DNA of 64,000 nt. Source: Adhaeribacter arboris (GTDB lineage: Bacteria > Bacteroidota > Bacteroidia > Cytophagales > Hymenobacteraceae). Shown in pieces: positions 38,401 through 48,761 of this stretch. Location of the stretch: positions 3,224,001 through 3,288,000 of the forward strand of contig NZ_PYFT01000001.1 of NCBI RefSeq assembly GCF_003023845.1. Reading direction: 5' to 3'. The position numbers and the translations under genes were made by a program. The notes beneath the pieces are model-generated. The model saw only the letters and a list, made by a program, of their open reading frames with translations. It was not told the DNA's origin and did no database searches. Each line of letters starts with the position of its first letter. The first letter of the stretch is position 1.

Positions 38401-39745
38401 GGATACCTAAACGGTGGAGTGTAGGAGCTCGGTTAAGCAAAACAGGATGTCCTTTTAGAACATTTTCTAAAATATCCCAAACCACTGGATCTTTACGATC
38501 AACTATTTTCTTTGCTGACTTAACGGTTTTAACAATTCCCCGCTCAATTAGTTTTCGAATAATAAATGGCTTAAAAAGCTCAGCTGCCATATTCTTAGGC
38601 AAACCGCACTCGTGTAATTTAAGCTCCGGACCTACCACAATAACCGAACGACCAGAATAGTCAACCCGCTTACCTAATAAGTTCTGACGGAAACGGCCTT
38701 GTTTACCTTTCAGCATATCCGAAAGAGACTTTAAAGCCCGGTTACCTTCCGCACGAACTGCATTTACTTTACGGGAGTTGTCGAACAAAGAGTCAACGGC
38801 TTCCTGTAACATGCGTTTTTCGTTACGTAAAATAACTTCCGGTGCCTTAATTTCAATTAAGCGCTTCAGACGGTTGTTCCGAATAATAACACGGCGGTAT
38901 AAGTCATTTAAGTCGGAAGTTGCGAAACGCCCCCCATCCAATGGTACTAATGGGCGTAATTCTGGTGGAATAACGGGCACCATCCGGATAACCATCCATT
39001 CTGGTTTATTTTCAATCCGGGTAGCGGCATCCCGGAAAGCTTCTACTACTCGCAAACGCTTTAAGGCTTCCCCTTTACGTTGCTGAGAAGTTTCATGTGC
39101 CGCAGAATAGCGCAATTCGTAAGATAGATCATCAAGGTTAATCCGGGTTAATAATAACTCCAGAGCTTCAGCACCCATTTTTGCAATAAATTTATTTGGG
39201 TCACTGTTGTCCAGCATTTGATTTTCCCGCGGAAGCTTGTCAATCATATCCAAGTATTCATCTTCCGTTAAGAAGTCTAAGGTATTTACCCCATCTTCAG
39301 CTAAAATACCAGGCTGCACTACTACATACCGTTCATAATAAATTATTTGGTCGAGTTTTTTGGTAGGTAAGCCTAATAGATAACCTATTTTATTTGGCAA
39401 TGATTTGAAGTACCAGATATGAGCAACTGGTACTACTAATTCAATATGCCCCATGCGTTCGCGACGTACTTTTTTCTCCGTAACTTCTACCCCGCAACGA
39501 TCACAGATAATACCTTTATATCTAATTCTTTTGTATTTACCGCAGTGACATTCCCAATCTTTTACCGGACCAAAGATTCGCTCACAGAACAATCCTCCCA
39601 TTTCTGGTTTGTAAGTTCTGTAGTTAATGGTTTCCGGCTTAGTTACTTCACCGTTTGACCGCTCCAAAATGGATTCTGGAGAAGAAAGGCTAATCGTAAT
39701 TTTGGAGAAGTCCTGAACTAATTTTTTATTTTTTGCAAATGTCAT
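35432..39745 (-). CDS. rpoC: DNA-directed RNA polymerase subunit beta-prime
   Basis: Catalytic subunit, 1437 residues. N-terminal zinc ribbon [20 protein letters not shown], active-site [15 protein letters not shown] with the three Mg aspartates, bridge-helix/trigger-loop region [19 protein letters not shown], and the second zinc site [16 protein letters not shown] are all intact. It is 102 bases downstream of rpoB; the gap contains a strong hairpin. DUF3467 follows. Confidence 0.99.
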   Translation of the reverse strand: MTFAKNKKLVQDFSKITISLSSPESILERSNGEVTKPETINYRTYKPEMGGLFCERIFGPVKDWECHCGKYKRIRYKGIICDRCGVEVTEKKVRRERMGHIELVVPVAHIWYFKSLPNKIGYLLGLPTKKLDQIIYYERYVVVQPGILAEDGVNTLDFLTEDEYLDMIDKLPRENQMLDNSDPNKFIAKMGAEALELLLTRINLDDLSYELRYSAAHETSQQRKGEALKRLRVVEAFRDAATRIENKPEWMVIRMVPVIPPELRPLVPLDGGRFATSDLNDLYRRVIIRNNRLKRLIEIKAPEVILRNEKRMLQEAVDSLFDNSRKVNAVRAEGNRALKSLSDMLKGKQGRFRQNLLGKRVDYSGRSVIVVGPELKLHECGLPKNMAAELFKPFIIRKLIERGIVKTVKSAKKIVDRKDPVVWDILENVLKGHPVLLNRAPTLHRLGIQAFQPKLIEGKAIQLHPLVCTAFNADFDGDQMAVHVPLGPAAILEASMLMLASHNILNPANGAPIAVPSQDMVLGLYYVTKGKRTTENETIVGEGRTFYSAEEVIIAINEGQLSKHAYIKVRTNVLDENDRIVTKVIETVAGRVLFNQFVPEEVGFVDELLTKKKLQQIISRVFKATGMARTAQFLDDIKTLGFQSAYKGGLSMGLGDIVIPKEKDILVEQAKRDVDAVWANYSMGLITDNERYNQVIDIWTRINNQITETLMSRLEKDDQGFNSIYMMMHSGARGSREQIRQLGGMRGLMAKPQKSLQGSVGEIIENPILSNFKEGLDVIEYFISTHGARKGLADTALKTADAGYLTRRLVDVSQDVIVNEEDCGTLRGLEVSALKDNEDIVESLSERILGRVNVHDVIDPINNEMILEAGSEITEEITRRIEATSIETIEIRSVLTCESKRGICAKCYGRNLSSGRMVQKGEAVGVIAAQSIGEPGTQLTLRTFHVGGTASNIAVDAAIRAKFNGVVEFEDVRTIETINNEGNTVKVVMGRSGEVRIVEPGTNKILISNHVPYGSFLTVEEGQTITKGDEICAWDPYNAVILSEFDGLISYEALIEGITFREESDEQTGHREKVIIETKDKTQNPSIVVNPSNGESKGYNIPVGAHLTVEDGEQIRAGQILAKIPRAIGKTRDITGGLPRVTELFEARNPSNPAVVSEIDGVVSYGGVKRGNREIFIESKDGVKKKYMVPLSKHILVQDNDFVRAGLPLSDGAITPTDILNIQGPGAVQEYLVNEIQEVYRLQGVKINDKHIEVVVRQMMQKVMVIDPGDTTFLENQVVDKVTFMEENDTIIDMKVVEDSGDSTNLKPGQIVTSRRLRDENSSLKRRDLRPVTVRDAQPAVSKPTLQGITQASLGTQSWISAASFQETTKVLSEAAIKGKADELLGLKENVIVGHLIPAGTGLREYNNLIVGSKEEYDALIASKQTTKARQSELQNR

Positions 39746-39796
39746 TTTTCAGATTTGAAAATTTTACAATTTGTCTCTTTAAAGAATAGAACGAAT

Positions 39797-39830
39797 ATTA
39801 GGCAAGAAACATTTCTATTTCTTGCCTAAT
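39797..39830 (-). repeat. Hairpin in the rpoB-rpoC gap
   Basis: Perfect 13-pair inverted repeat ATTAGGCAAGAAA/TTTCTTGCCTAAT with an 8-base loop. On the minus strand it is followed by ATTCGTTC, not a T-run, so it is unlikely to be a full terminator. It may be an attenuator, RNase III site or mRNA stabiliser. Confidence 0.7.
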
Positions 39831-39847
39831 TATTATTGCTACCCAAA

Positions 39848-42800
39848 TTAATCTAATGTGATTTCGAGCGCCAAACCTCTTAATTCGTGGATCAATACAT
39901 TAAATGATTCCGGAATATTCGGTTTTGGCAACACGTCTCCTTTTACAATGGCCTCGTACGCTTTCGCTCTACCAATCACATCATCTGATTTTACGGTTAA
40001 GATTTCCTGCAGTACATGCGAAGCACCAAATGCTTCCAATGCCCACACTTCCATCTCTCCGAAACGCTGACCACCAAACTGGGCTTTACCACCTAATGGC
40101 TGCTGCGTAATTAATGAATATGGTCCAATAGAACGGGCGTGCATCTTATCATCTACCAAGTGGCCTAGTTTAAGCATGTAAATCACTCCAACTGTTACCG
40201 GTTGGTCGAATTTATCACCTGTTAAACCATCATATAGATATGTACGGCCATAACGAGGCACTCCTGCTTCGGCTAACTCTGCAGATACTTGTTCTTCGGA
40301 AGCACCGTCGAATATAGGAGTAGCGTATTTTTTACCTAGCTTTAAACCAGCCCATCCCAATACTGTTTCGTAAATCTGACCAATGTTCATCCGCGAAGGT
40401 ACCCCTAATGGATTTAAAACGATATCCATTGGTGTGCCATCTTCCAGGAATGGCATATCTTCTTCCCGAACGATACGTGCTACTACCCCTTTATTACCGT
40501 GACGTCCAGCCATTTTATCACCTACTTTGAGCTTCCGCTTCTTGGCAATATAAACTTTCGCTAATTGCACAATACCGGCAGGTAATTCATCTCCCACTTC
40601 TAAGGTAAAGCGTTCCCGTTTGAATCGAGCTGAAATATTGTTACGGCGCTTGTTATAATTTTTAACTAGCTCAATAACCATATTGTTGATTCGATCATCA
40701 GCGGTCCAGTTTTCCAGAATTAAATCTTTAAACAAGTTAACTTCTTCCGGAACAGCATAGTTGCTTTCATCCTTATAAGGGTTTTTATCCGGAAATAAGT
40801 TTTCGGCTATATTTTTCCGGGAGAATTTCACGCCTTTCGACATGATTTCATCTCCGAATTTATGTTTAATACCGTTGGTTAATTGTCCGTCAAGCAATTG
40901 GGTTAACTTATCCACCATTATGTTTTTAACAGCTTTTAGTTCACTGTTATAATGGGATTTTAAGTCTTCCACTTCTTTCTTAGACTTCGCCCGCAAATTT
41001 TTATCTTTCTTCGGCCGAGAGAATAATTTAGTCTCAATTACTACCCCATTCAGTGAAGGTGGTGCTTTAAGCGATGCATCTTTCACATCACCCGCTTTAT
41101 CTCCAAAAATGGCCCGTAACAGTTTCTCCTCGGGAGTAGGATCCGTTTCTCCTTTTGGTGTAATTTTACCTATTAGAATATCACCTTCTTTTACTTCAGC
41201 ACCCCGACGAATGATACCATTTTCATCTAAATTTCGCACAGCTTCTTCGCTAACATTTGGAATCTCCGAAGTTAATTCTTCTTCTCCCCGTTTGGTCTCA
41301 CGAACTTCCAGCTCGAATTCTTCAATGTGGATAGAGGTAAATACATCATCCCGGACAACTTTTTCCGAAATAACGATAGCATCCTCGAAGTTATATCCTT
41401 GCCATGGCATGAATGCTACTTGCAAGTTACGGCCTAATGCTAATTCCCCATCATTAGTTGCATAACCTTCGCACAAGGCTTGGCCTTTTCTAACTATCTC
41501 ACCTGTATGTACTATTGGTGTTAAATTAATACAGGTATCCTGGTTCGTTCTCCGGAATTTAATAAGATCATAGGTTACATATTCAGCATCAAAGCTTACT
41601 AACTTATCATCTTCGCTCAGGTCATATTTCACAACTACCTTAGTTGCATCTACATATTCCACCACCCCGGATCCTTCCGCTACAATTAAGGTACGAGAAT
41701 CAATAGCCGCCCGGCCCTCCAAACCAGTTCCAACAATAGGAGCCTGTGGTTTCAGCAAAGGCACTGCCTGGCGTTGCATGTTCGACCCCATTAATGCCCG
41801 GTTTGCATCATCGTGTTCCAAAAATGGAATTAAGGAAGCTGCAACCGATACAATTTGATTCGGTGCTACGTCCATGTAAGTATAAGTAGATGGTTCAGTC
41901 ACCGGAAAGTCACCTTCAAAACGGCCTTTTACTCTATCCGTTAAGAAATTACCACCTTCATCAATAACCGCATTTGCCTGAGCAATATGGTGCGTATCTT
42001 CTTCTTCCGCAGTTAAATAAACTACACCTGTTTCTACTTCTACTTTACCATCTGTAACTTTACGGTAAGGAGTTTCAATAAAACCCATATTATTTACCCG
42101 TGCGTGTACGCACAAGGAAGAAATTAGACCAATATTAGGTCCTTCCGGGGTTTCAATTGTACAAAGGCGACCATAATGAGTATAGTGAACGTCACGTACT
42201 TCAAAACCTGCTCTTTCCCGAGAAAGACCGCCTGGCCCAAGAGCAGAAACCCGCCGTTTGTGCGTAATCTCAGCTAGTGGGTTCGTTTGGTCCATAAACT
42301 GAGACAATTGGTTAGTACCAAAGAAGGAGTTGATAACGGAAGAAAGAGTCCGGGCATTGATCAAATCAACCGGCTTAAATTCTTCATTATCCCGCACATT
42401 CATCCGCTCTTTAATGGTACGAGCCATACGAGCTAATCCTACTCCAAATTGAGCATATAGTTGCTCGCCAACAGTACGAACCCGACGATTACTTAAATGG
42501 TCAATATCATCTACAACTGCTTTAGAGTTGATCAAACCAATCAAGTATTTTACAATAAGCACAATATCTTCATTCGTAAGTACCTTTGCGTCCCAGTTAT
42601 TATCCAGTCCTAGTTTCTTGTTAATCCGATAACGACCAACGTCACCTAAATCATAACGCTTATCCGAGAAGAATAACTTTTGAATGATATCTCTCGCAGT
42701 TTCTACATCGGGAGCTTCTGTATTCCGCAATTGACGATAAATTTGTTCAACCGCTTCTTGTTCAGAATTCGAATTATCTTTTTGTAAAGTATTGTAGATA

Positions 42801-43720
42801 ATAGTATAATCGGCAATATTTACATTTTCACGGTGAAGAATAATTGATTTTGCTCCTGAATCCAGAATAGTATCTATATCTTCTTCTGTTAACGTAGAAT
42901 CACGTTCTAATAGAACCTCATTCCGATCTATAGAAACTACTTCACCAGTATCTTCGTCCACAAAGTCTTCCGTCCAAGTACGTAGTACCCGAGCAGCTAA
43001 CTTACGTCCTACTGCTTTTTTCATAGTTTTTTTGTCTGCTGGCACTTCTTCAGATAAACCAAATAAATCCAGAATATCTTTATCTGTTCCATAGCCGATA
43101 GCCCGTAGCAGAGTAGTAACAGGAAATTTTTTCTTGCGGTCTATATAGGCATACATAACGTTATTTACGTCTGTAGCGAATTCTATCCAAGATCCTTTAA
43201 ATGGAATAATGCGAGCGGAGTATAACTTAGTACCGTTTGTATGTTTACTTTGCGCGAAGAATACACCTGGTGAACGGTGTAATTGAGAAACGATAACCCG
43301 TTCGGCGCCATTTATTACAAATGACCCTTTTTCTGTCATGTAAGGAATATTCCCTAAAAAAACTTCCTGCTCTATTGTTTCAAAATCCTCATTGTCTTCA
43401 TCATTACAGATTAGACGCAGCTTAGCTTTTAAAGGAACAGAATACGTTAATCCTCTGTCAATGCATTCATCAACTGAATATTTAGGTGGATCAACATGGT
43501 AATCGATAAACTCAAGCACAAAATTTTCCCGGGAATCGGATATAGGAAAATTTTCTGCAAATACTTTAAATAATCCTTCGTCCGTCCGGTTCTCGGCGGG
43601 TGTTTCTAATTGAAAGAAATCACGAAAAGATTGAAGCTGAACATCGAGAAAATCGGGATAATCAATTACTGGGGTAATCGAAGCGAAGTTAATCCGCTCA
43701 GTTATTTTATGTTTAGCCAA
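39848..43720 (-). CDS. rpoB: DNA-directed RNA polymerase subunit beta
   Basis: 1290 residues. The rifampicin pocket reads [20 protein letters not shown] then [10 protein letters not shown], with the aspartate, histidine and serine that mutate in resistant strains all wild type. Also visible are [17 protein letters not shown], the conserved [13 protein letters not shown] (here [15 protein letters not shown]), [16 protein letters not shown] and the C-terminal [20 protein letters not shown]. 154 bases separate it from rplL, with a hairpin in between. Confidence 0.99.
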   Translation of the reverse strand: MAKHKITERINFASITPVIDYPDFLDVQLQSFRDFFQLETPAENRTDEGLFKVFAENFPISDSRENFVLEFIDYHVDPPKYSVDECIDRGLTYSVPLKAKLRLICNDEDNEDFETIEQEVFLGNIPYMTEKGSFVINGAERVIVSQLHRSPGVFFAQSKHTNGTKLYSARIIPFKGSWIEFATDVNNVMYAYIDRKKKFPVTTLLRAIGYGTDKDILDLFGLSEEVPADKKTMKKAVGRKLAARVLRTWTEDFVDEDTGEVVSIDRNEVLLERDSTLTEEDIDTILDSGAKSIILHRENVNIADYTIIYNTLQKDNSNSEQEAVEQIYRQLRNTEAPDVETARDIIQKLFFSDKRYDLGDVGRYRINKKLGLDNNWDAKVLTNEDIVLIVKYLIGLINSKAVVDDIDHLSNRRVRTVGEQLYAQFGVGLARMARTIKERMNVRDNEEFKPVDLINARTLSSVINSFFGTNQLSQFMDQTNPLAEITHKRRVSALGPGGLSRERAGFEVRDVHYTHYGRLCTIETPEGPNIGLISSLCVHARVNNMGFIETPYRKVTDGKVEVETGVVYLTAEEEDTHHIAQANAVIDEGGNFLTDRVKGRFEGDFPVTEPSTYTYMDVAPNQIVSVAASLIPFLEHDDANRALMGSNMQRQAVPLLKPQAPIVGTGLEGRAAIDSRTLIVAEGSGVVEYVDATKVVVKYDLSEDDKLVSFDAEYVTYDLIKFRRTNQDTCINLTPIVHTGEIVRKGQALCEGYATNDGELALGRNLQVAFMPWQGYNFEDAIVISEKVVRDDVFTSIHIEEFELEVRETKRGEEELTSEIPNVSEEAVRNLDENGIIRRGAEVKEGDILIGKITPKGETDPTPEEKLLRAIFGDKAGDVKDASLKAPPSLNGVVIETKLFSRPKKDKNLRAKSKKEVEDLKSHYNSELKAVKNIMVDKLTQLLDGQLTNGIKHKFGDEIMSKGVKFSRKNIAENLFPDKNPYKDESNYAVPEEVNLFKDLILENWTADDRINNMVIELVKNYNKRRNNISARFKRERFTLEVGDELPAGIVQLAKVYIAKKRKLKVGDKMAGRHGNKGVVARIVREEDMPFLEDGTPMDIVLNPLGVPSRMNIGQIYETVLGWAGLKLGKKYATPIFDGASEEQVSAELAEAGVPRYGRTYLYDGLTGDKFDQPVTVGVIYMLKLGHLVDDKMHARSIGPYSLITQQPLGGKAQFGGQRFGEMEVWALEAFGASHVLQEILTVKSDDVIGRAKAYEAIVKGDVLPKPNIPESFNVLIHELRGLALEITLD

Positions 43721-43816
43721 AACTTTGAAATTTAAAGTTTATAAACTTATTTAGTAAATCTCTTTTAAGGAGATTATAAAGTCTGTATCAAAAGTCTTTT
43801 TGGTACAAACAGGAAA

Positions 43817-43840
43817 AGACCTGACTAAATTGCCAGGTCT
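43817..43840 (-). terminator. Partial terminator/attenuator between rplL and rpoB
   Basis: AGACCTG/CAGGTCT (7 pairs, 10-base loop) followed on the minus strand by TTTTCC. The short T-tract suggests partial termination. E. coli has an attenuator at the same place that lowers rpoBC relative to rplJL. Confidence 0.55.
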
Positions 43841-43874
43841 ACTTATTGGTAGGAGCTGTAAGCTAAATAATAAA

Positions 43875-44258
43875 TTATTTTACCTCCACTTCAGCACCAG
43901 CTTCTTCTAGTGATTTTTTAAGAGATTCTGCTTCATCCTTAGCTACACCTTCTTTTAACGGTTTCGGAGCTGCATCAACTAACTCTTTTGCCTCTTTCAA
44001 GCCTAAACCAGTTAACTCTTTCACTAACTTAACAACTGCTAGTTTAGAAGCACCGGCACTTTTAAGTACTACATCAAAAGCTGTTTTTTCTTCAACTGCA
44101 GGAGCATCTGATCCACCAGCAGCACCGCCGGCTACCATTACAGGAGCTGCAGCTGCCGGCTCAATGCCGTATTCATCCTTTAGGATTGTAGCTAGTTCAT
44201 TTACCTCTTTTACAGTTAAATTAACTAACTGCTCAGCGAATGCTTTTAAATCTGCCAT
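43875..44258 (-). CDS. rplL: 50S ribosomal protein L7/L12
   Basis: Multi-copy stalk protein recruiting translation GTPases. 127 residues: helical N-terminal dimer domain ([20 protein letters not shown]), Ala/Gly hinge ([20 protein letters not shown]), and the C-terminal domain with [20 protein letters not shown] and [20 protein letters not shown]. 40 bases after rplJ. Confidence 0.98.
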   Translation of the reverse strand: MADLKAFAEQLVNLTVKEVNELATILKDEYGIEPAAAAPVMVAGGAAGGSDAPAVEEKTAFDVVLKSAGASKLAVVKLVKELTGLGLKEAKELVDAAPKPLKEGVAKDEAESLKKSLEEAGAEVEVK

Positions 44259-44298
44259 TTTTATAAAAAATTAAAAGTTATTTATTTATTATTTATGA

Positions 44299-44841
44299 TT
44301 ATTCTTTTTCGGATAAGGTTTTCAGAATACCTGCCAATTTATTGCCACTTCCTTGTAGAGCTGAGATAACGTTTTTAGCAGGAGATTGTAGTAAACTAAT
44401 TATTTCACCAATTAAGTCTTGCTTAGATTTAATAGTGCTTAATACTTCTAGGTTTTCTGCCCCTACAAATACATCACTATCTATATAAGCTCCCTTAAAT
44501 ACAGGTTTAGCCTCTACTCCTTTGCCGTATGCTTCAGCTTTATAAAAGCTCTTTAATAGTTTTGCCGGTTCACTTCCAGATTCTTTAGAAAACAAAATTC
44601 CGGATTGGCCTTTTAACGCCTCATCCATTGCAGAAGTATCTGCATCTAAAGTATCTAAAGCCTTACGGATTAAAGTATTTTTATAAACTTTATACTCCAT
44701 TCCTCTATCGTAGCACAATCTCCTAAAACGGTTAATGGCTGCTACAGTAAGACCAGCGGCATTAGTGATGTAAAAAAATTGGTGGGTTGAGAACTTTTCT
44801 GTTAATTCGTCAACTATCGCTTGTTTTTCTTCCCTTGTCAT
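44299..44841 (-). CDS. rplJ: 50S ribosomal protein L10
   Basis: Stalk base that carries L7/L12 dimers. 180 residues: MTREEKQAIVDELTEKFSTH, then FYITNAAGLTVAAINRFRRL, with a helical C-terminus (LQGSGNKLAGILKTLSEKE) that binds L7/L12. Only 4 bases follow the rplA stop, so the long L10-binding leader used for autoregulation in E. coli has no room here. Confidence 0.98.
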   Translation of the reverse strand: MTREEKQAIVDELTEKFSTHQFFYITNAAGLTVAAINRFRRLCYDRGMEYKVYKNTLIRKALDTLDADTSAMDEALKGQSGILFSKESGSEPAKLLKSFYKAEAYGKGVEAKPVFKGAYIDSDVFVGAENLEVLSTIKSKQDLIGEIISLLQSPAKNVISALQGSGNKLAGILKTLSEKE

Positions 44842-44845
44842 TCTC

Positions 44846-45544
44846 TTATTTTCCTGAAGTTAAACTTGGATCTACGGAAACTGCAGGACTCATTGTGCTT
44901 GACAATGTTATACTCTTAATATAAGTTCCCTTGGCAGAAGATGGTTTTAAACGATTTAAAGTAGAAATTACTTCAGAAGCATTTTCCGCTAATTTATCTG
45001 GCGAAAAAGAAACCTTTCCTATACTTGTATGAATAATTCCGGTTTTATCTACCTTAAAATCAATCTTACCTGCTTTAACTTCTCTTACTGCTTTTCCTAC
45101 TTCTGGCGTTACTGTGCCGGATTTTGGATTAGGCATCAGGTTACGAGGTCCTAAAATCCGCCCTAATCTACCTACTTTTGCCATTACGGAAGGCATAGTT
45201 ATAATAACATCTACATCCGTCCAGCCTTTTTCAATTTTTTGGATATACTCATCCAAGCCAACGTAATCTGCACCCGCATCCCTTGCTTCTTGCTCTTTGT
45301 CTGGTGTACAAAGAACTAAAACCCGAACAGTTTTACCCGTTCCATGTGGTAATGTAGCAATACCCCGAACCATTTGATCTGCTTTCCGTGGATCAACGCC
45401 CAAACGAACATCAATGTCAACCGAAGCATCAAATTTGGTAAAAGTAATATCTTTAACTACTCCGGCAGCATCCAATAAAGAGTAATCTTTGTTTAAATCT
45501 ACTTTTGCTAAAGCAGCTTTTCTGTTTTTAGTATTTTTAGCCAT
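44846..45544 (-). CDS. rplA: 50S ribosomal protein L1
   Basis: Mobile L1 stalk protein that helps tRNA leave the E site. 232 residues: [20 protein letters not shown], then [20 protein letters not shown] and [20 protein letters not shown], signatures of L1. 9 bases after rplK. Confidence 0.98.
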   Translation of the reverse strand: MAKNTKNRKAALAKVDLNKDYSLLDAAGVVKDITFTKFDASVDIDVRLGVDPRKADQMVRGIATLPHGTGKTVRVLVLCTPDKEQEARDAGADYVGLDEYIQKIEKGWTDVDVIITMPSVMAKVGRLGRILGPRNLMPNPKSGTVTPEVGKAVREVKAGKIDFKVDKTGIIHTSIGKVSFSPDKLAENASEVISTLNRLKPSSAKGTYIKSITLSSTMSPAVSVDPSLTSGK

Positions 45545-45553
45545 AACTCCTAC

Positions 45554-45997
45554 TTATTCGCTCCAAGGAGCTTTACCCGTTACCGTTATTCCCATACTAC
45601 GCGCCGTACCTGCTACTAATTTCATAGCAGATTCTATTTTAAATGCATTAAGGTCTGGCATTTTAGTTTCGGCAATCGTTCTTACTTGGTCCCAAGTTAC
45701 TGATCCAACTTTGTTACGGTTAGGTTCTTTTGAGCCGCTTTTAATTTTTGCCGCATCTAATAATAATACAGGAGCCGGTGGAGTTTTAATAACAAAGTCG
45801 AATGACTTATCTGTGTAGATGGTGATTAACACCGGACATATTTGGCCGGCTTTATCCTGGGTTCTAGCATTAAATTGCTTACAAAATTCCATGATGTTTA
45901 AGCCTTTTGAGCCAAGTGCAGGTCCAATCGGCGGTGATGGATTCGCAGCGCCTCCCTTTACCTGAAGTTTCAGGTAACCTTTTATTTCTTTTGCCAT
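45554..45997 (-). CDS. rplK: 50S ribosomal protein L11
   Basis: GTPase-centre protein. 147 residues: [20 protein letters not shown] (start), [20 protein letters not shown], and the rRNA-binding C-terminal domain with [20 protein letters not shown]. It is 95 bases downstream of nusG; that leader contains short inverted repeats (TTAGC/GCTAA) but no clear terminator. Confidence 0.98.
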   Translation of the reverse strand: MAKEIKGYLKLQVKGGAANPSPPIGPALGSKGLNIMEFCKQFNARTQDKAGQICPVLITIYTDKSFDFVIKTPPAPVLLLDAAKIKSGSKEPNRNKVGSVTWDQVRTIAETKMPDLNAFKIESAMKLVAGTARSMGITVTGKAPWSE

Positions 45998-46092
45998 TTT
46001 TTTATACTTAGCTTTAGCCGTTAGCTAAATGCTTATAAATATTAGTTGTACTCCTATATAAATCTGGTATCCGGAGTAATCATTACCAGTTA

Positions 46093-46650
46093 TTAAGATT
46101 CTTTTTCTACTTGCATGTAGTTCAACTCAACGGGTGTGTTTCTTCCAAAAATTTTCACCATCACGTTAAGTTTCTTTCTTTCTTCAAATACCTCTTCAAC
46201 AGTGCCGGAAAAACCATTAAATGGTCCATCCATCACTTTCACAGTTTCTCCAACAATAAACGGAGATTCTAAAGTTTCTTCTGTTTCATCGGTTTCATCT
46301 ACTTTCCCCAGAATACGGTTTACTTCTGACAAACGTAGCGGAACGGGTTTTTTCATTGCCGAACCTTCATTTGAACCTAAGAAACCAATAACGCCCGGAG
46401 TACTGATAATAATATGCTCGGCTTCACCGTGAGATAAATCGGCATGTATAAGAATGTAGCCTGGGAAAAAGTTACGCTCTCGTACCCGCTTCTTACCATT
46501 CCGCATTTCGTAAACTTTTTCTGCCGGAATCAGAACTTGTGGCACGTATTCCGTAAGATCCTGTCTGGATATTTCTGTTTCAAGATAAGATTTAGCTTTC
46601 TTTTCCTGACCACTAACTGCACGTACTACATACCATTTTAAATCTGCCAT
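46093..46650 (-). CDS. nusG: Transcription termination/antitermination factor NusG
   Basis: Elongation factor linking RNA polymerase to Rho or the ribosome. 185 residues: NGN domain [20 protein letters not shown] and [20 protein letters not shown], then a linker and the KOW domain [20 protein letters not shown]. 10 bases after secE. Confidence 0.98.
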   Translation of the reverse strand: MADLKWYVVRAVSGQEKKAKSYLETEISRQDLTEYVPQVLIPAEKVYEMRNGKKRVRERNFFPGYILIHADLSHGEAEHIIISTPGVIGFLGSNEGSAMKKPVPLRLSEVNRILGKVDETDETEETLESPFIVGETVKVMDGPFNGFSGTVEEVFEERKKLNVMVKIFGRNTPVELNYMQVEKES

Positions 46651-46660
46651 TCACTATAAG

Positions 46661-46852
46661 TTAAAACTGGTTGTAGAACCAAGACAATGTTGAATCGTAC
46701 AAAAAGTCCATCAAGCCAACAACAATCGCAAATACAACTGAACCTATTAATACTAATACCGAACTATTCTGCAGTTCGGTATACTTAGGCCATGAAACAC
46801 GATGCCTCATTTCCTCAATTGTATCATGGATATATTTTCTTACTTTTTCCAT
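46661..46852 (-). CDS. secE: Preprotein translocase subunit SecE
   Basis: Small clamp subunit of SecYEG with one membrane helix. 63 residues: an amphipathic helix (KVRKYIHDTIEEMRHRVSWP), the conserved WPKYTELQNSSVLV motif and the membrane segment VLIGSVVFAIVVGLMDFLY. I use the ATG at 46852; a GTG further upstream would start inside the tRNA-Trp gene. The tRNA gene ends 27 bases before this ATG. Confidence 0.96.
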   Translation of the reverse strand: MEKVRKYIHDTIEEMRHRVSWPKYTELQNSSVLVLIGSVVFAIVVGLMDFLYDSTLSWFYNQF

Positions 46853-46879
46853 CACCTTCAAAACAGACGAATCTATAAG

Positions 46880-46952
46880 CACGGGTGGAGAGACTCGAAC
46901 TCCCAGCCAATGGTTTTGGAGACCACTACTCTACCAATTGAGCTACACCCGT
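46880..46952 (-). tRNA. trnW: tRNA-Trp (anticodon CCA)
   Basis: 73-base cloverleaf: acceptor ACGGGTG/CACCCGT, D-arm, anticodon loop CTCCAAA (anticodon CCA), T-loop TTCGAGT, discriminator G. The 3' CCA is not encoded. It lies between tuf and secE, the common bacterial position. Confidence 0.97.
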
Positions 46953-46960
46953 AAAAAAAT

Positions 46961-46985
46961 GCACACCATTTTTAAAATGGAGTGC
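46961..46985. repeat. Inverted repeat just upstream of tRNA-Trp
   Basis: GCACACCATTTT and AAAATGGAGTGC pair with a single A/A mismatch around one base. It spans from the end of the -7 box to 9 bases before the tRNA 5' end and would fold in the primary transcript. A precursor-processing hairpin is one possibility. Confidence 0.6.
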
Positions 46986-47015
46986 AAATTTAATAATTTT
47001 ATATAAAGAAACAAA
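46985..47015 (-). promoter_or_regulatory. Promoter of tRNA-Trp-secE-nusG-rplK unit
   Basis: Minus strand: TTTG (47012-47015) as -33, 19-base spacer, TAAATTTG (46985-46992) as -7, about 33 bases before the tRNA. The -33 overlaps the end of the tuf terminator stem. Confidence 0.7.
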
Positions 47016-47047
47016 TCCGCTCCTGAATTTTATTTCAAGAGCGGATT
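47014..47047 (-). terminator. Terminator after tuf
   Basis: AATCCGCTC/GAGCGGATT outer stem (9 pairs) with an inner TGAA/TTCA pair set; followed on the minus strand by TTGTTTCTTT. 15 bases after the tuf stop. Confidence 0.75.
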
Positions 47048-47062
47048 GTATTTTTAGTTTAT

Positions 47063-48250
47063 TTAGTCTAAAATCTCAGTAACCTGACCAGCACCTACAG
47101 TACGACCACCTTCGCGGATCGCAAAACGTAAGCCTTTTTCCATTGCTACTTTGTTAATTAATTTAACAGTAATAGTAATGTTATCACCCGGCATAACCAT
47201 TTCTACACCTTCTGGCAAAACAATTTCACCAGTTACGTCCGTAGTACGCAAGTAGAACTGCGGACGATATTTGTTAAAGAATGGAGTGTGACGACCACCT
47301 TCTTCTTTTGAAAGAACGTATACTTCCGCTTTGAATTCGGCGTGAGGCTTAACAGAACCTGGCTTACAAATAACCATACCGCGACGGATTTGATCTTTGT
47401 CAATACCACGCAATAACAACCCTACGTTATCACCGGCTTCACCTCTGTCCAATATTTTGCGGAACATTTCCACTCCTGTAACAGTAGATTTTAAACCTTC
47501 GGCCCCCATACCTAAAATATCTACTTGCTCACCAGAGTTAATTACACCCCGCTCAATACGACCCGTAGCTACAGTACCCCGACCTGTGATTGAGAACACG
47601 TCTTCAACCGGCATCAAGAAAGGAAGATCTGTTAAACGAGTTGGAATTGGAATAAAGTTATCTACCGCATCCATTAATTCTTCGATGGTAGCTACCCATT
47701 TAGCATCTCCATTTAAGCCACCTAAAGCAGAACCTTGAATTACCGGAATGTTATCGCCATCGAAATCATAGAATGATAATAATTCCCGGATTTCCATTTC
47801 TACCAGTTCCAATAATTCCGGATCGTCTACCATGTCCACTTTGTTCATGAAAACAACTAGCTGAGGCACACCTACCTGACGAGCTAACAGAATATGCTCA
47901 CGAGTTTGCGGCATAGGGCCATCAGTAGCAGCTACTACCAATATAGCACCATCCATCTGAGCAGCACCGGTAACCATGTTTTTAACGTAGTCAGCGTGAC
48001 CAGGGCAGTCTACGTGAGCATAGTGACGGTTAGCTGTAGCATATTCTACGTGCGAAGTATTAATTGTAATACCACGTTCTTTTTCTTCGGGAGCGTTATC
48101 GATAGAGGAGAAATCTCTTTTCTCGGCAAGACCTTTGTTCGCTAAAACCTGAGTGATAGCGGCAGTCAGGGTTGTTTTACCGTGGTCAACGTGCCCGATG
48201 GTACCGATGTTAACGTGCGGCTTCGAGCGATCAAAATTTTCTTTTGCCAT
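47063..48250 (-). CDS. tuf: Elongation factor Tu
   Basis: Delivers aminoacyl-tRNA to the ribosome. 395 residues. GTPase motifs [44 protein letters not shown] and MNKVDMVDD are intact; domain [20 protein letters not shown] and the C-terminal [18 protein letters not shown] are standard. It is encoded inside a tRNA cluster (Tyr-Gly-Thr-tuf-Trp), a common Bacteroidota layout, and not with fusA. Confidence 0.99.
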   Translation of the reverse strand: MAKENFDRSKPHVNIGTIGHVDHGKTTLTAAITQVLANKGLAEKRDFSSIDNAPEEKERGITINTSHVEYATANRHYAHVDCPGHADYVKNMVTGAAQMDGAILVVAATDGPMPQTREHILLARQVGVPQLVVFMNKVDMVDDPELLELVEMEIRELLSFYDFDGDNIPVIQGSALGGLNGDAKWVATIEELMDAVDNFIPIPTRLTDLPFLMPVEDVFSITGRGTVATGRIERGVINSGEQVDILGMGAEGLKSTVTGVEMFRKILDRGEAGDNVGLLLRGIDKDQIRRGMVICKPGSVKPHAEFKAEVYVLSKEEGGRHTPFFNKYRPQFYLRTTDVTGEIVLPEGVEMVMPGDNITITVKLINKVAMEKGLRFAIREGGRTVGAGQVTEILD

Positions 48251-48302
48251 TTTATTTATTATCTAATTTGTTAAATTTTTGATTGTTATTGTAATATATA
48301 AA

Positions 48303-48336
48303 TCCGCTTAACAAGCATACAGCTCGGCTAAGCGGA
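48303..48336 (-). repeat. Hairpin between tRNA-Thr and tuf
   Basis: TCCGCTTA/TAAGCGGA (8 pairs, 18-base loop) in the tuf leader, followed on the minus strand by TTTATATATT. Possible attenuator or processing element between the tRNA and mRNA parts of the transcript. Confidence 0.55.
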
Positions 48337-48347
48337 AAATGTTATTG

Positions 48348-48419
48348 AGCCAACGATGGGAATTGAACCCACGACCCCTTCCTTACCAAGGAAGTACTCT
48401 ACCCCTGAGCTACGTCGGC
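48348..48419 (-). tRNA. trnT: tRNA-Thr (anticodon GGT)
   Basis: 72-base cloverleaf: acceptor GCCGACG/CGTTGGC (one G-T pair), anticodon stem CTTCC/GGAAG around loop TTGGTAA (anticodon GGT), T-loop TTCAATT, discriminator T. No encoded CCA. Confidence 0.97.
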
Positions 48420-48425
48420 AGCTAA

Positions 48426-48470
48426 AAGATTAAAGAACTGCCTTATTTTAAAGGCCAGTTCTTTAATCTT
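48426..48470 (-). repeat. Long hairpin between tRNA-Gly and tRNA-Thr
   Basis: Perfect 15-pair outer stem AAGATTAAAGAACTG/CAGTTCTTTAATCTT with an inner CCTT/AAGG extension. On the minus strand four T follow. It fits a processing site or an intervening attenuator in the tRNA operon. Confidence 0.75.
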
Positions 48471-48478
48471 GGTATTAG

Positions 48479-48551
48479 AGCGGGAGACGAGGTTCGAACC
48501 CGCGACCTACAGCTTGGAAGGCTGTCGCTCTACCAACTGAGCTACTCCCGC
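48479..48551 (-). tRNA. trnG: tRNA-Gly (anticodon TCC)
   Basis: 73-base cloverleaf: acceptor GCGGGAG/CTCCCGC, anticodon stem ACAGC/GCTGT around loop CTTCCAA (anticodon TCC), T-loop TTCGAAC, discriminator T. No encoded CCA. Confidence 0.97.
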
Positions 48552-48617
48552 TTGTTTTATTTAAAGAATGGCAGGCAGTTTGAAAACTTCAATTATATCC
48601 ACTCTTCTGGCTTTATG

Positions 48618-48700
48618 TGGGGAGAGAAGGATTCGAACCTTCGAAGTATCACTACAACGGAGTTACAGTCCGTCCCATTTGGCCGCTCTGGAATCTCCCC
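48618..48700 (-). tRNA. trnY: tRNA-Tyr (anticodon GTA)
   Basis: 83-base class II tRNA: acceptor GGGGAGA/TCTCCCC, anticodon loop CTGTAAC (anticodon GTA), long variable arm, T-loop TTCGAAT, discriminator A. First gene of the tRNA-tuf unit. Confidence 0.97.
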
Positions 48701-48761
48701 CGGCTTACATTAATCTAAGAACTTTTTCCTTACAGTAGCCCTGCTATTTCGTAAGGAGTTG

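Noticed and set aside
42290-42400. Rifampicin-resistance change in rpoB
   Set aside because: The pocket residues (aspartate, histidine, serine) are the wild-type ones.
45998-46092. L1-binding autoregulatory leader before rplK
   Set aside because: Short inverted repeats exist, but the L1 target sequence could not be recognised, so no claim is made.
46853-46882. Upstream GTG start for secE
   Set aside because: It would begin within the tRNA-Trp gene; the ATG at 46852 gives the usual SecE length.
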